Shown here one piece after another: positions 51,752-60,226 of a stretch of DNA of 64,000 nt (positions within the stretch are counted from its first letter, which is position 1; each line of letters starts with the position of its first letter). Made by a program: the position numbers and the translations under genes. The stretch is taken from contig JALCRP010000004.1 in the NCBI GenBank assembly GCA_022652735.1, positions 62,001 through 126,000 of the forward strand. The letters run 5' to 3'. The DNA is from Faecalibacterium sp. Lineage in GTDB: Bacteria > Bacillota > Clostridia > Oscillospirales > Ruminococcaceae. A model generated the notes under the pieces. That model had not been told where the DNA came from and made no database searches. It saw nothing but the letters and a program-made list of their open reading frames with translations.

Positions 51752-52546
51752 TCATACATACAGATCGTCCACGGTACAGAACGTGTAGCCTTGATCGCGG
51801 AACCATGCAATGATGTCTGGCAGGGCCTCTACGGTCGTCGTTGTGGCATTTGTATCGTGCATCAGCACAACACAGGTTCTTTTGTCTTCTACGTCCTCAA
51901 TCGTATTTTGATAGACTTCAGAGGCGCTGGGATGGCCCCCTGCGGCATCGTCCGCGCATACATTCCAGTCGATCGCATGATAGCCTTTTTCTTCCGCCTG
52001 CACTTTCAGCGTTTTCATAATGTCGCTGCCGCCATAGCGGTGGCTGATGGTATTCGTACTGCCGCCCGGGAAGCGCAGGCAATCGATGCCCGATACATCA
52101 ATGTAGGCGGAAAGCTCCTGTTTCAGGTTGTCGATGTCGCTCCAGTAGGCGTCGGTACTGGCATAAATTTTTTTATAGTCGTGGCTGGCGGAGTGTAGGC
52201 CGATTTGCTCCCCCTGCTCCATTTCCTGCTGCACCAGAGGCAGATATTGTTGATTGTTTTCTGCGCTGATGACAAAAAATGTAGCCGGCACATCCTCCTG
52301 CTGCAAAATCGCCAGTACCGCCGGCGTATTTTTGCTGGGGCCGTCGTCAAAAGTCAGGCAAACACGTTTTGGCACTTCCCCGGTGTCCACGGCGATTTCT
52401 GTGGGCATAAAAGATACGTCTGTAACTTGGGCAAGGTCCTCTTCCCGGCAGCCAACAGTTTCCTGCGCGGGCTGCACCGCATACCCCAGCCAAAAAGCCG
52501 CCACGAGCGCCGCCGCCAACAATGCGGCACTGATTCTTTTTCGCAT
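51752..52546 (-). CDS. Polysaccharide deacetylase (NodB/CE4)
   Basis: 264 residues from the ATG at 52546 (GAGGAAG upstream). One N-terminal signal anchor (ISAALLAAALVAAFWLGYAV), then the NodB domain outside the membrane. Metal and catalytic motifs are visible: TFDDGPSKN (Asp pair), HSASHDY (His-x3-His), RFPGGSTN, DWNVCADDA and VLMHDTNA. It probably deacetylates peptidoglycan GlcNAc or MurNAc, lowering lysozyme sensitivity. The exact sugar is not predictable. It is a single gene. Confidence 0.9.
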   Translation of the reverse strand: MRKRISAALLAAALVAAFWLGYAVQPAQETVGCREEDLAQVTDVSFMPTEIAVDTGEVPKRVCLTFDDGPSKNTPAVLAILQQEDVPATFFVISAENNQQYLPLVQQEMEQGEQIGLHSASHDYKKIYASTDAYWSDIDNLKQELSAYIDVSGIDCLRFPGGSTNTISHRYGGSDIMKTLKVQAEEKGYHAIDWNVCADDAAGGHPSASEVYQNTIEDVEDKRTCVVLMHDTNATTTTVEALPDIIAWFRDQGYTFCTVDDLYV

Positions 52547-52630
52547 ATGCTTCCTCTTTTCCGGCGGCACACATTCGTTCAGCCGCCCTTTATTTAAAGT
52601 ATGAAGCTGTGGATTTTGTTATGAAAGGGC

Positions 52631-52659
52631 TTGACGCTTTCGGTCGGTTATGCTATTAT
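52631..52659 (+). promoter_or_regulatory. Promoter for tRNA-Leu
   Basis: TTGACG (52631-52636), 17 bases, TATTAT (52654-52659) with TGC extension. Confidence 0.75.
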
Positions 52660-52697
52660 AAACAGGCGGTTTTGTGCCGCGCATTCCTTTTTGATCT

Positions 52698-52780
52698 GCG
52701 AAGGTGGCGGAATCGGCAGACGCGCACGTTTGAGGTGCGTGTGGGAAACCTTGGGAGTTCAAATCTCCTCCTTCGCACCA
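52698..52780 (+). tRNA. tRNA-Leu, anticodon GAG
   Basis: 83 nt with encoded CCA. Acceptor GCGAAGG/CCTTCGC. Anticodon loop TTTGAGG gives GAG (reads CUU/CUC). The variable region is long (class II), as expected for Leu, with T arm GAGTTCAAATCTC and A73. Confidence 0.96.
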
Positions 52781-52788
52781 TAAGAAAG

Positions 52789-52831
52789 ACCCGCAGAATG
52801 GCTGTCAATTCAGCTGTTCTGCGGGTTTTTT
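52789..52831 (+). terminator. Intrinsic terminator after tRNA-Leu
   Basis: ACCCGCAGAA/TTCTGCGGGT (10 bp) with an inner GCTG/CAGC stem, then TTTTT. Confidence 0.9.
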
Positions 52832-52950
52832 GTGTTTCAAAATATGTGCGAACTGGAAGCACTCATAAGAAATACTGTTGTACAGAAGCTGTATCGGCAT
52901 GCCTTACCTTACAGAACATAATGGGTATCAGAACATTTTATGGAGCAAAC

Positions 52951-52981
52951 AAAAAAGACAGGCCCTTTTCCGGGGCCTGTC
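52951..52981 (-). terminator. Intrinsic terminator after guaB
   Basis: Read leftward: GACAGGCCC, loop CGGAAAA, GGGCCTGTC (9 bp) then TTTTTT. Confidence 0.9.
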
Positions 52982-53001
52982 CTTTTTATCTGCTTCGGCA
53001 A

Positions 53002-54516
53002 TCAGCCGTTCAAGACGTTCGGGGTGCTGTTTTTCAGCAAGACATCGTGGCTGCCGCCCTCGACGATGCTGGTGGAAGAAACCGCTGTCAGGCGGGCCTT
53101 CTCCTGCAATTCCGGGATCGTCAGCGCGCCGCAGTTGCACATTGTGCTCTTAACCTTATAAAGGGTTGTCTGCACACCGTCGGCCAGCGAGCCTGCGTAC
53201 GGCACATAACTGTCGACGCCCTCTTCAAAGCTCAGCTTAGTGGCGCCGCCCAGATCATACCGCTGCCAGTTGCGGGCACGGTTCGAGCCTTCGCCCCAAT
53301 ATTCCTTCATATACTGGCCATTGATTTTCACTTTGTTCGTGGGGCTTTCGTCAAAGCGGGCAAAATAGCGGCCCAGCATCACAAAATCCGCGCCCATCGC
53401 CAGCGCCAGCGTTACATGGTAATCGTGCACGATGCCGCCGTCGGAGCAAATCGGCACATACACGCCCGTCTCCTTGAAATACTCGTCGCGCGCCTTCGCC
53501 ACTTCGATCACTGCCGTGGCCTGCCCGCGGCCAATACCTTTGGTTTCGCGCGTGATGCAGATCGAGCCGCCGCCAATGCCGATCTTGACAAAATCGGCGC
53601 CCTGCTCGGCCAAAAAGCGGAAGCCTTCGCGGTCAACCACGTTGCCCGCGCCAACCTTTACCTTATTGCCGTAAGTCTCGCGGATCCAGTGGATCGTACG
53701 GCTCTGCCACTCGGAATACCCCTCGGAGGAATCGATGCAAAGCACATCCACGCCCGCTTCGACAAGCGCCGGCACACGCTGCGCATAGTCGCGCGTATTG
53801 ATGCCCGCGCCGACAATATAGCTCTTGTTTTGATCCAGCAGCTCGTTAACATTTTCTTTGTGGCTGTCGTAATCCTTGCGGAACACCATATACTGCAGCC
53901 GGCCCGCCTCATCCACAAGCGGAAGAGAATTGATCTTGTTATCCCAGATAATGTCGTTGCAATCGTGCAAAGAAGTCGTGGCCGGGGCAGTAATCAGCTT
54001 TTCCCGCGGGGTCATGAATTCCGTTACTTTCAGCTCCATGCTCATGCGGGAAAGGCGGTAATCGCGGCTGGCCACAATCCCCAGCAGCTTGCCGTGCGCC
54101 GTACCGTCATCGGTAATTGCGACGGTGGAATGGCCGGTGCGAGCTTTCAGCTCCAGCACGTCGCCAAGCGTCGCATCCGGCGAAAGGTTGGAATCGCTCG
54201 TTACAAAGCCCTTTTTGTAGGCTTTTACACGGCGCACCATATCCGCTTCGCTCTCGATACTCTGCGAGCCGTAAATAAACGAAACGCCACCCTGCTTCGC
54301 GAGCGCGATCGCGAGTTTATCGCCGGAAACCGACTGCATGATCGCCGAAACCATCGGGATGTTCATTTCCAGCGGGCATTCCTCGGCGCCCTTACGGAAC
54401 TTCACAAGCGGGGTTTTAAGGCTGACCGCAGCCGGGACATTTTCTGCGGAAGAATAGCCCGGAACCAGCAAATATTCGCCAAATGTACGGGAAGGCTCAT
54501 CGAAATAATACGCCAT
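53002..54516 (-). CDS. guaB: IMP dehydrogenase, Tritrichomonas-like divergent type
   Basis: 504 residues. Oxidises IMP to XMP in GTP synthesis. A TIM barrel is interrupted by a CBS pair (about residues 100-220). The catalytic Cys is in [17 protein letters not shown]. Flap and K+ site residues follow ([30 protein letters not shown]). From memory the motifs and length closely match the IMPDH of Tritrichomonas foetus, a bacterial-type enzyme that is more resistant to mycophenolic acid. It differs from the usual ~485-residue bacterial form. Its own promoter is at 54576-54604. Confidence 0.95.
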   Translation of the reverse strand: MAYYFDEPSRTFGEYLLVPGYSSAENVPAAVSLKTPLVKFRKGAEECPLEMNIPMVSAIMQSVSGDKLAIALAKQGGVSFIYGSQSIESEADMVRRVKAYKKGFVTSDSNLSPDATLGDVLELKARTGHSTVAITDDGTAHGKLLGIVASRDYRLSRMSMELKVTEFMTPREKLITAPATTSLHDCNDIIWDNKINSLPLVDEAGRLQYMVFRKDYDSHKENVNELLDQNKSYIVGAGINTRDYAQRVPALVEAGVDVLCIDSSEGYSEWQSRTIHWIRETYGNKVKVGAGNVVDREGFRFLAEQGADFVKIGIGGGSICITRETKGIGRGQATAVIEVAKARDEYFKETGVYVPICSDGGIVHDYHVTLALAMGADFVMLGRYFARFDESPTNKVKINGQYMKEYWGEGSNRARNWQRYDLGGATKLSFEEGVDSYVPYAGSLADGVQTTLYKVKSTMCNCGALTIPELQEKARLTAVSSTSIVEGGSHDVLLKNSTPNVLNG

Positions 54517-54575
54517 ACTTTTTACTCCTTATCGTTCCCATCGTTGCAAATCGCCATCATAAATTGATTGTATCC

Positions 54576-54604
54576 AATATACCATATTTCCCATACAAAT
54601 ACAA
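54576..54604 (-). promoter_or_regulatory. Promoter for guaB
   Basis: Read leftward: TTGTAT (54599-54604), 17 bases, TATATT (54576-54581), about 60 bases before the ATG. No purine riboswitch is seen. Confidence 0.6.
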
Positions 54605-54710
54605 AACCGCGGCGGCACAAACTTTCACGCCCATGATAAGGAGAAATCGGCCAAAATGCACACAATTTGCCGTGAAAAAGTAGCACTTATCGCTTCATTT
54701 TCACAGCAAC

Positions 54711-54742
54711 AAAAAGGCCCGCCGAAAACGGCGGGCCTTTTT
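54711..54742 (-). terminator. Strong terminator ending the small-RNA unit
   Basis: AAAAAGGCCCGCCG / CGGCGGGCCTTTTT, 14 bp perfect with loop of four, ending in T5 on both strands. No gene on the plus strand runs into it. Confidence 0.92.
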
Positions 54743-54880
54743 GTACACGAAGCGGAACGTCGTCTGTCCGGCAGGCTAACAGCGGCGAAGGAAACCGCTG
54801 GAGGAGGACGCCTGCCCGACGCCCCTTTTAACAAAACAAGAAAAAGATTTCTGCGGAAGGGATTTTGTTTCCCTTGCTGC
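54711..54880 (-). ncRNA. Candidate small RNA with CU-rich loop (unassigned class)
   Basis: A minus-strand unit of about 170 nt with its own promoter (54887-54915) and a terminator at the far end, but no plausible coding frame. After a short 5' hairpin (AAGGGA/TCCCTT) the body folds as a rod. GGGGCGTC (54825-54818) pairs with GACGTTCC (54761-54754), and GGCAGGC (54816-54810) with GCCTGCC (54776-54770). CAGCGG (54800-54795) pairs with CCGCTG (54785-54780). The 9-base bulge GTCCTCCTC (54809-54801), followed by C, exposes a sequence complementary to Shine-Dalgarno sites. This fits a trans-acting regulator, but a known class such as 6S-like RNA is not excluded. Confidence 0.55.
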
Positions 54881-54886
54881 AACTAT

Positions 54887-54939
54887 ATTGTAACCCTTTT
54901 GAAACTAAATTGCAATACCCTTTTGTAAGAAAGTTGTAA
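54887..54939 (-). promoter_or_regulatory. Promoter and phased boxes of the small-RNA unit
   Basis: Read leftward: TTGCAA (54910-54915), 17 bases, TACAAT (54887-54892). Three similar boxes on the plus strand, ATTGTAA (54887), ATTGCAA (54909) and GTTGTAA (54933), are 22 and 24 bases apart, about two DNA turns. Tandem regulator sites are possible. Confidence 0.55.
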
Positions 54940-55024
54940 CGAAATTGTTATAAATTTGTGTTAAAAAGGCTTTTCTTTTCCAAAAATCGATCTTTCGCCC
55001 CGGCAGAACATTTTACGCCGCATT

Positions 55025-55750
55025 TTATACGCAGCACCATGCCTCGAACGCAGCATCCCCGCCCGCTTTGGTGCCAACGGTATACCAGCCGTTTTCGGCC
55101 GTGCCGCTGGCAAGCGAAAGCATCTCTCCCAGCGGCACCTCGCGGTGATACACAATGGAAAGGCGGCGGATGGGCGCCTGCCGCACCGTATCCAGCGGCA
55201 CGGATGCACAGGCAAGATCGGCATAGGCGCAGTTATTGATGTGGCCGTTCAAATCGCACAGCAGATAATCCGCATGGCGCGGCGCCAGCGCGGCCGTTGT
55301 TTGTGCTTTCGGGATCGTCTGATCCAGTGTGCGCGCTACATCCGCGTTCCAGTGCGGCTCCAGCAGAGGCGAGCCGTGGCGCAGAATATGCCGCGTCGCC
55401 GCGTCCACCAGCACCCAGCGGCTGTCTACGCAGGCAACCTCATTTCCCTGCTCATCATTTACCAGTGTCAGGCGTTTATTTACCGCATGCTTGGATTGCT
55501 CAGGCACGGTCGTCATCGTCAGCGTCTCGTCGATTACCGGCACACGCGAAAAAACAAGCGTCTGCCTCGCCAACAGATATGCCAACTGGTGCTCTACATA
55601 GAAATCATTCGTAAAGCCCAGTTTTGTATTTTGGTCTGTTGCCAGCTGCTGTGCAAAGCGCAGTAGGCTGCCGGGCTTCAGGCGGCCCATAAAATCGGCA
55701 TCGTGCCGGTTGATAAAAAACTGCTCGGTGAAATTTGGATCGTATGCCAT
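55025..55750 (-). CDS. Acyl-[acyl-carrier-protein] thioesterase
   Basis: 241 residues with a double hotdog fold of the FatA/B-like bacterial family. The N-terminal hotdog includes RLKPGSLLRFAQQLATDQN and AYLLARQTLVFSRVPVIDE. The second half contains DYLLCDLNGHINNCAYADLA, the Asn/His region used in hydrolysis. It releases fatty acids from ACP and may adjust membrane lipid chain supply. AAGAAGGAG precedes the ATG. The promoter is an extended -10 (TGT TATACT, 55785-55790) beside the potD terminator. Confidence 0.88.
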   Translation of the reverse strand: MAYDPNFTEQFFINRHDADFMGRLKPGSLLRFAQQLATDQNTKLGFTNDFYVEHQLAYLLARQTLVFSRVPVIDETLTMTTVPEQSKHAVNKRLTLVNDEQGNEVACVDSRWVLVDAATRHILRHGSPLLEPHWNADVARTLDQTIPKAQTTAALAPRHADYLLCDLNGHINNCAYADLACASVPLDTVRQAPIRRLSIVYHREVPLGEMLSLASGTAENGWYTVGTKAGGDAAFEAWCCV

Positions 55751-55794
55751 GCTGCACTCCTTCTTTTATAAAACCATAAAAGGCAGTATAACAC

Positions 55795-55832
55795 AAAAAC
55801 GGGGCCGCTGCTATCCGCATGGCCCCGTTTTT
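55795..55832 (-). terminator. Intrinsic terminator after potABCD
   Basis: AAAAACGGGGCC / GGCCCCGTTTTT, 12 bp perfect with a 14-base loop and T5 tract. It is followed directly by the thioesterase -10. Confidence 0.92.
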
Positions 55833-55839
55833 CGGGCAT

Positions 55840-57087
55840 CTAATAAGGATTGTGCATCTTTTTGCGCAGCTTGCGCCCGATGTTAAAGCTTGCTAACGCG
55901 ATAGCCAGCGCCAGAAACACGGGCACCATCCAAGCATTTCCGCTTTCGTTATAGCTTTTCAGCGCGCTCCACTGGGTATCCAGCTCCGCATTGGTTTCGT
56001 CGCTTAAGTTTGTAAACACCTGTGTTTTCGCCAGTACGCTTTCATCCGGGTAGGCGATTTGGGAATTTTTCAAATCGTCGTCCAGGTTTTCGAGTACTTC
56101 CGGCATCGGGGTGGAGTAGCCGATATATTCGCAGTTTGCCACGCCCACATCCGTTTCGCACATGTAGTTCAAAAACATCTCGGCGGCCTCTTTGTTTTTG
56201 CTCGAGGCCGGGATACACATGTTGTCGATGGAAAGGTTCACGCCCTCTTTGGGGAACACCCATGCCAGATCCGGGTTATCGTCGATCATGGTGATCGCAT
56301 CGCCCGAATAGTAGACGCCGACGGCAGCCTCTCCGCCCTCCATTTTGTCAAAGATTTCGTCCATGACATAGGCCTGTACCAGTGGCTTTTGCTTCTTTAG
56401 CTCCTCAATGCCGGCCGAAACCTCCGCATTTGTGGTAGGGTTAATGGTTTTGCCCAGCTTGAACGCGGCAATCGCAAAAGCGTCACGGCTGTTGTTGAAC
56501 ATCAAAATATTGCCGCTGTACGCCGGGTTCCACAAATCAGCCCAGCTCGTCGGGGGCGTATCGACCATTTTTGTGTTGTAAATGATGCCCGTTGTACACC
56601 ACATATACGGCACACTATAGGCATCGTCCGGGTCATAATCGCGGTGTTTATAGGTGTCGTCGATTTTGGCATAATTGGGGATGTTGGCATAATCCAGCGG
56701 CGCCAGCATGTTTTCGTCAATCATGCGCGAAACCATATAATCCGACGGCACGATCACATCATAATCCGCCGCGCCGGATTTCATCTTTGCATACATGGAT
56801 TCGTTGGAATCAAACGTAGTATAGTTCACATGGATGCCCGTCAGCTGCTCAAATGCCGAAATCACATCCACGCTGCCGTCCGAGCCGTCGGAGATATACT
56901 CGCCCCAGTTGTACACGTTCAGTGTAACTTTCTTGCCCGCAAAGCGCGTCCAATCGTAATCGGGCGAAACCGAAATGTCGTCCGTCACGCGCAGCAGGCC
57001 GCCCCCCTGCCCTTCGGCAGACGCCGGCAGCGCCAGCATCCCCGCCAGCAGCGCAAAGCAAAGCAAAAGGGAAATTCCTTTTTTCAT
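55840..57087 (-). CDS. potD: Spermidine/putrescine-binding protein with C-terminal membrane anchor
   Basis: 415 residues. An N-terminal signal peptide ends ALPASAEG with a SPase I site and no lipobox. The PotD-type solute-binding domain (about 45-380) shows VNVYNWGEYI, the polyamine-site acidic residues in IVPSDYMVSRMIDE and GVYYSGDAI. Uniquely for the set it ends with a hydrophobic helix plus basic tail (VPVFLALAIALASF, RKLRKKMHNPY), so it seems tethered by the C-terminus instead of by lipid. The start overlaps the potC stop (ATGA). It delivers polyamines to PotABC. Confidence 0.9.
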   Translation of the reverse strand: MKKGISLLLCFALLAGMLALPASAEGQGGGLLRVTDDISVSPDYDWTRFAGKKVTLNVYNWGEYISDGSDGSVDVISAFEQLTGIHVNYTTFDSNESMYAKMKSGAADYDVIVPSDYMVSRMIDENMLAPLDYANIPNYAKIDDTYKHRDYDPDDAYSVPYMWCTTGIIYNTKMVDTPPTSWADLWNPAYSGNILMFNNSRDAFAIAAFKLGKTINPTTNAEVSAGIEELKKQKPLVQAYVMDEIFDKMEGGEAAVGVYYSGDAITMIDDNPDLAWVFPKEGVNLSIDNMCIPASSKNKEAAEMFLNYMCETDVGVANCEYIGYSTPMPEVLENLDDDLKNSQIAYPDESVLAKTQVFTNLSDETNAELDTQWSALKSYNESGNAWMVPVFLALAIALASFNIGRKLRKKMHNPY

Positions 57088-57926
57088 ACCTGCGCCTCCT
57101 TTGCCGTCTGCGCGCGCTTATAGCGGTAGCTGTCGACGGCGTTCGAGACAAGGATAATCGTCAAAATAACGAGGAACATCAGCGTGGAAAGCGCATAGAT
57201 TTCCGGGCTGACCTTTTTGCGTGTCATCGAATAAATCGCAATCGGCAGTGTCTCGCGCGTACCGCAGCTGAAATACGAAATCATGAAATCGTCGATGGAA
57301 TAGGTCAGGCAGATCAAAAAGGCCGAGAGCACAGCCGGGCTGATCTCGGGCAGAATCACCTTGAAAAAGGCCTGCTTCGGGTCGCAGCCCAAATCGAGCG
57401 CGGCTTCATAAATGCGTACATCCATCTGGCGCAGTTTCGGCATCACGTTAAATATGACATACGGCACGTTGAACGTGATATGCGCAATCAGCAGCGTCGG
57501 GAAGCCCATGATCGTATCCGGCAGCCAGCCGCTGTGTGCGGCAAAGCTTTGGTACGCCACAAACAAAAGCATCAGCGAAATGCCCGTAATGATTTCAGGG
57601 TTAACGACGGGCAGATACGTGACATTGGTAATCAGCAGGCGGGATTTTTTGCCCATAGAATTGATACCGAGGGCGGCCGCCGTGCCCAGCACAGTGGCAA
57701 TCACAGCCGAAGTCAGCGCCAGCTCGAGCGAAAGCGCGAGGGCCCGCAGAATGTTTGCATCCGAGAAAAGGCTCTGGTACCATTTCAGTGTAAAGCCTGT
57801 AAACAGCGCATAGCCCTTCGATTGGTTAAAGCTAAAGATCATCATATACGCGATGGGCAGATACATAAAGCCGAAAAACAGGATCAGATACGTGCGCTGG
57901 AGAAGCTTGCGATGTTTCGTTTTCAT
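57084..57926 (-). CDS. potC: Spermidine/putrescine ABC transporter permease PotC
   Basis: 280 residues with six membrane helices. The EAA loop for ATPase contact is EAALDLGCDPKQAFFKVILP. Its ATG overlaps the potB stop by one base (TAATG), and its own stop overlaps potD. Translation of the set is therefore tightly coupled. Confidence 0.94.
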   Translation of the reverse strand: MKTKHRKLLQRTYLILFFGFMYLPIAYMMIFSFNQSKGYALFTGFTLKWYQSLFSDANILRALALSLELALTSAVIATVLGTAAALGINSMGKKSRLLITNVTYLPVVNPEIITGISLMLLFVAYQSFAAHSGWLPDTIMGFPTLLIAHITFNVPYVIFNVMPKLRQMDVRIYEAALDLGCDPKQAFFKVILPEISPAVLSAFLICLTYSIDDFMISYFSCGTRETLPIAIYSMTRKKVSPEIYALSTLMFLVILTIILVSNAVDSYRYKRAQTAKEAQV

Positions 57927-58738
57927 TACATCACGCCCTCCATTTCGCTTTCGTCAAAGCTCGTGGTAAAGCTCATGCACACCAGCACGATTACCATCAA
58001 CACAAGGCTCATGGCCGAGCCGACGTTGAGGTTGTAGCTGTTGCCCAAAAACTGCATTTCGATCAAATCGCCGATCAGCAGGTTCGAGCCGCCACCCAGC
58101 ATGCGGCTGATGACGAAGGTGGAAACCGCCGGCACAAATACCATTGTAATCCCCGTGGCAATGCCGGGCATGCTCTCGGGGATCAAAATTTTCGTCACGG
58201 TGTTTTTCATGTCCGCGCCCAGATCCTGTGCGGCCTCGACAATGCTTTGGTCGATCTTCGTCATGGCCGTATACAGCGGCAGGATCATATAAGGTACATA
58301 GTTATACACCATGCCCAGCACAACGGCGCCCGAAGTATTCAGCATCGTAAAAGGCCCGAGGCCCAAAAAGCCCAGCAGCGTGTTGATTGGCCCGTTGATG
58401 CTCAAAAGGCCCATCCACGCATAGGTGCGCAGCAAAAAGTTCATCCACATGGGCAGCATTACCAGCATCAGCATGATATGCTGCTTTTGGACGCGCAGGC
58501 GCGAAAGCGCATACCCCACCGGAAAGGCGATCACGAGGCAGATCACCGTCGCCTCCATCGCCAGCAGCAGGCTGCGCGCAAATACGCTGCTGTAGCCGCC
58601 GATCACCATCAGGTTTTCCAGCGTAAAACGGCCCGCGCCGTCCGTCATGGCATAATACACCACAATGAACAACGGCACCACCGTAAACAGCACCATCCAT
58701 ACCAGATAGGGCGAAGCCAGTTTTTTATTTTTAATCAT
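57926..58738 (-). CDS. potB: Spermidine/putrescine ABC transporter permease PotB
   Basis: 270 residues, six helices. The EAA motif is EAAQDLGADMKNTVTKILIP. A conserved start WMVLFTVVPLFIVVYYAM is typical for PotB. It begins three bases after potA and overlaps potC. PotB and PotC form the membrane channel of the importer. Confidence 0.94.
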   Translation of the reverse strand: MIKNKKLASPYLVWMVLFTVVPLFIVVYYAMTDGAGRFTLENLMVIGGYSSVFARSLLLAMEATVICLVIAFPVGYALSRLRVQKQHIMLMLVMLPMWMNFLLRTYAWMGLLSINGPINTLLGFLGLGPFTMLNTSGAVVLGMVYNYVPYMILPLYTAMTKIDQSIVEAAQDLGADMKNTVTKILIPESMPGIATGITMVFVPAVSTFVISRMLGGGSNLLIGDLIEMQFLGNSYNLNVGSAMSLVLMVIVLVCMSFTTSFDESEMEGVM

Positions 58739-58741
58739 GGC

Positions 58742-59788
58742 TTATACCTCGCCGCGGGCCATGATGTGGATCTCGTCCGGGCCGATGTTCATGCCAATCA
58801 TTTCGCCGGGCTGGCAGGCGCGGGTAGAGTGGATCAGCCACTTTTTGCCCTCGCAGTCAACCTGCATCTCGAAATGTACGCCCTTAAAAATGACGTTTTC
58901 AACGCGGCCCGTCAGCATGCCTTCCAGCGGCGTAACCACTTCAATGTCCTCAGGCCGCACAACCACCTGTACGCTCTGATTTGCGGCAAAGCCGCGGTCG
59001 ACGCAGGTAAACTCCTTGCCTGAAAAAGCCACAAGGAAATCTTTCAGCATCACGCCGTCCAGAATATTCGATGCACCGATAAAATCTGCCACAAAAGCGT
59101 TTTTCGGCTCGTTGTAAATATCCTCGGGTGTGCCGATCTGCTGGATTTTGCCGCCGTTCATGACAACGACGGTATCCGACATGGTCAACGCTTCTTCCTG
59201 ATCGTGCGTGACATACACAAATGTGATGTCCATTTCGCGCTGCAAGCGCTTCAGCTCCAGCTGCATCTCTTTGCGGAGCTTTAAGTCCAGCGCGCCCAAA
59301 GGCTCGTCCAAAAGCAGCACACGCGGCTGATTGACGAGGCTGCGCGCAATGGCAACGCGCTGCTGCTGGCCGCCGGACATCTGGCCGATGCTGCGGCGCT
59401 CAAAGCCTTTCAGCCCGACGACCTCCAGCATTTCCAGCACCTTGCGGCGGATCGTTGCCTCGTCCATTTTTTTGAGCCGCAGCCCGAACGCGACGTTCTC
59501 GAACACATTCAGGTGCGGGAACAGCGCGTACTTTTGGAACACCGTGTTGACGGGCCGCTTATACGGCGGCACATCGGTAATGTTTTTGCCGTCAAAAAAA
59601 ACATTGCCCGAATTCGGCGCCAAGAACCCGGCGATCAGGCGAAGCGTGGTCGTTTTCCCGCAGCCCGAAGGCCCCAGAAAAGTAACGAACTCTTTGTCAT
59701 GAATGTCCAGATTCAACCCGTTTAATACGAGCTGGCCGTCGAAATCAACGACAATGTCTTTCAGCGATACAATGACAGAATTATCCAT
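58742..59788 (-). CDS. potA: Spermidine/putrescine ABC transporter ATPase PotA
   Basis: 348 residues. Walker [15 protein letters not shown] (about residue 38), Q-loop [10 protein letters not shown], signature [16 protein letters not shown] and Walker [19 protein letters not shown]-terminal TOBE-type domain follows (about 240-348) with VVRPEDIEV. It powers polyamine uptake and starts the potABCD operon. The AAAGGGGG site is buried in an inverted repeat of the leader. Confidence 0.96.
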   Translation of the reverse strand: MDNSVIVSLKDIVVDFDGQLVLNGLNLDIHDKEFVTFLGPSGCGKTTTLRLIAGFLAPNSGNVFFDGKNITDVPPYKRPVNTVFQKYALFPHLNVFENVAFGLRLKKMDEATIRRKVLEMLEVVGLKGFERRSIGQMSGGQQQRVAIARSLVNQPRVLLLDEPLGALDLKLRKEMQLELKRLQREMDITFVYVTHDQEEALTMSDTVVVMNGGKIQQIGTPEDIYNEPKNAFVADFIGASNILDGVMLKDFLVAFSGKEFTCVDRGFAANQSVQVVVRPEDIEVVTPLEGMLTGRVENVIFKGVHFEMQVDCEGKKWLIHSTRACQPGEMIGMNIGPDEIHIMARGEV

Positions 59789-59979
59789 TAATACTGCATC
59801 CCCCTTTGCGGAATTTCCCGTACCTTCTCAGTACAGGTCAGTGCCAATTAAGCCGCCCCCGCAAAGGTTTGTTACACTGCGATGGGGCCCCTAGAAAGCC
59901 CGGCAGCTACAAGCAGCCCATACAACACCAATGTGTCAGGCACAGCAGGGATTCCCGCCGGCCCTAGATGCAACACACA
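59789..59979 (-). promoter_or_regulatory. Structured leader of potABCD, candidate cis-regulatory RNA
   Basis: About 190 nt from the predicted start to the ATG. The upstream half folds as a multibranch domain: TTTGT/ACAAA outer pairing, CTAG plus GCCGGC arms closing small hairpins (GGGAATCCC, ACAC/GTGT, GCT/AGC). The downstream half holds CCTTTGCGG (59859-59867) pairing with CCGCAAAGG (59803-59811), which contains the potA RBS. This could switch translation in response to a ligand such as polyamine. I recognise no known riboswitch motif; the CTAGGG is insufficient for the ykkC class. Confidence 0.5.
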
Positions 59980-59985
59980 AAGCAG

Positions 59986-60014
59986 AATATAGAAAAGAAA
60001 AGCCTCGCTGTCAA
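59986..60014 (-). promoter_or_regulatory. SigmaA promoter of potABCD
   Basis: Read leftward: TTGACA (60009-60014), 17 bases, TATATT (59986-59991). Predicted start near 59979. Confidence 0.8.
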
Positions 60015-60226
60015 GGGCTACGGTCACTTTTTGTGGAATGCATAAAAATTACGGAAGAAAACGGTGATTTTTCATCTATGCCTCTAAGCATACGGGCCGT
60101 GCTTTTTGCGCGCCTGCAAAATTTGCATCAAAAAGATATGTTCTTTCGGCGCGGGTTTGGGTATGCTTGCACAAAAGGTTGGGGAAAGCCCCGGCCGAAA
60201 TCCACCCAAAGAAAGGAACTTGCCTC

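Noticed and set aside
52609-54567. A 652-residue plus-strand frame covering tRNA-Leu and guaB
   Set aside because: It reads through a tRNA and its terminator and is antisense to IMP dehydrogenase.
54625-54928. Small coding frames (85-90 residues) across the small-RNA region
   Set aside because: No RBS, read through the strong terminator hairpin, and no recognisable protein pattern.
59885-59979. ykkC/guanidine-type riboswitch before potA
   Set aside because: CTAGGG is present but the other ykkC landmarks (GGTCCGAGAG-like and ACGG/GGGAGA blocks) are missing.
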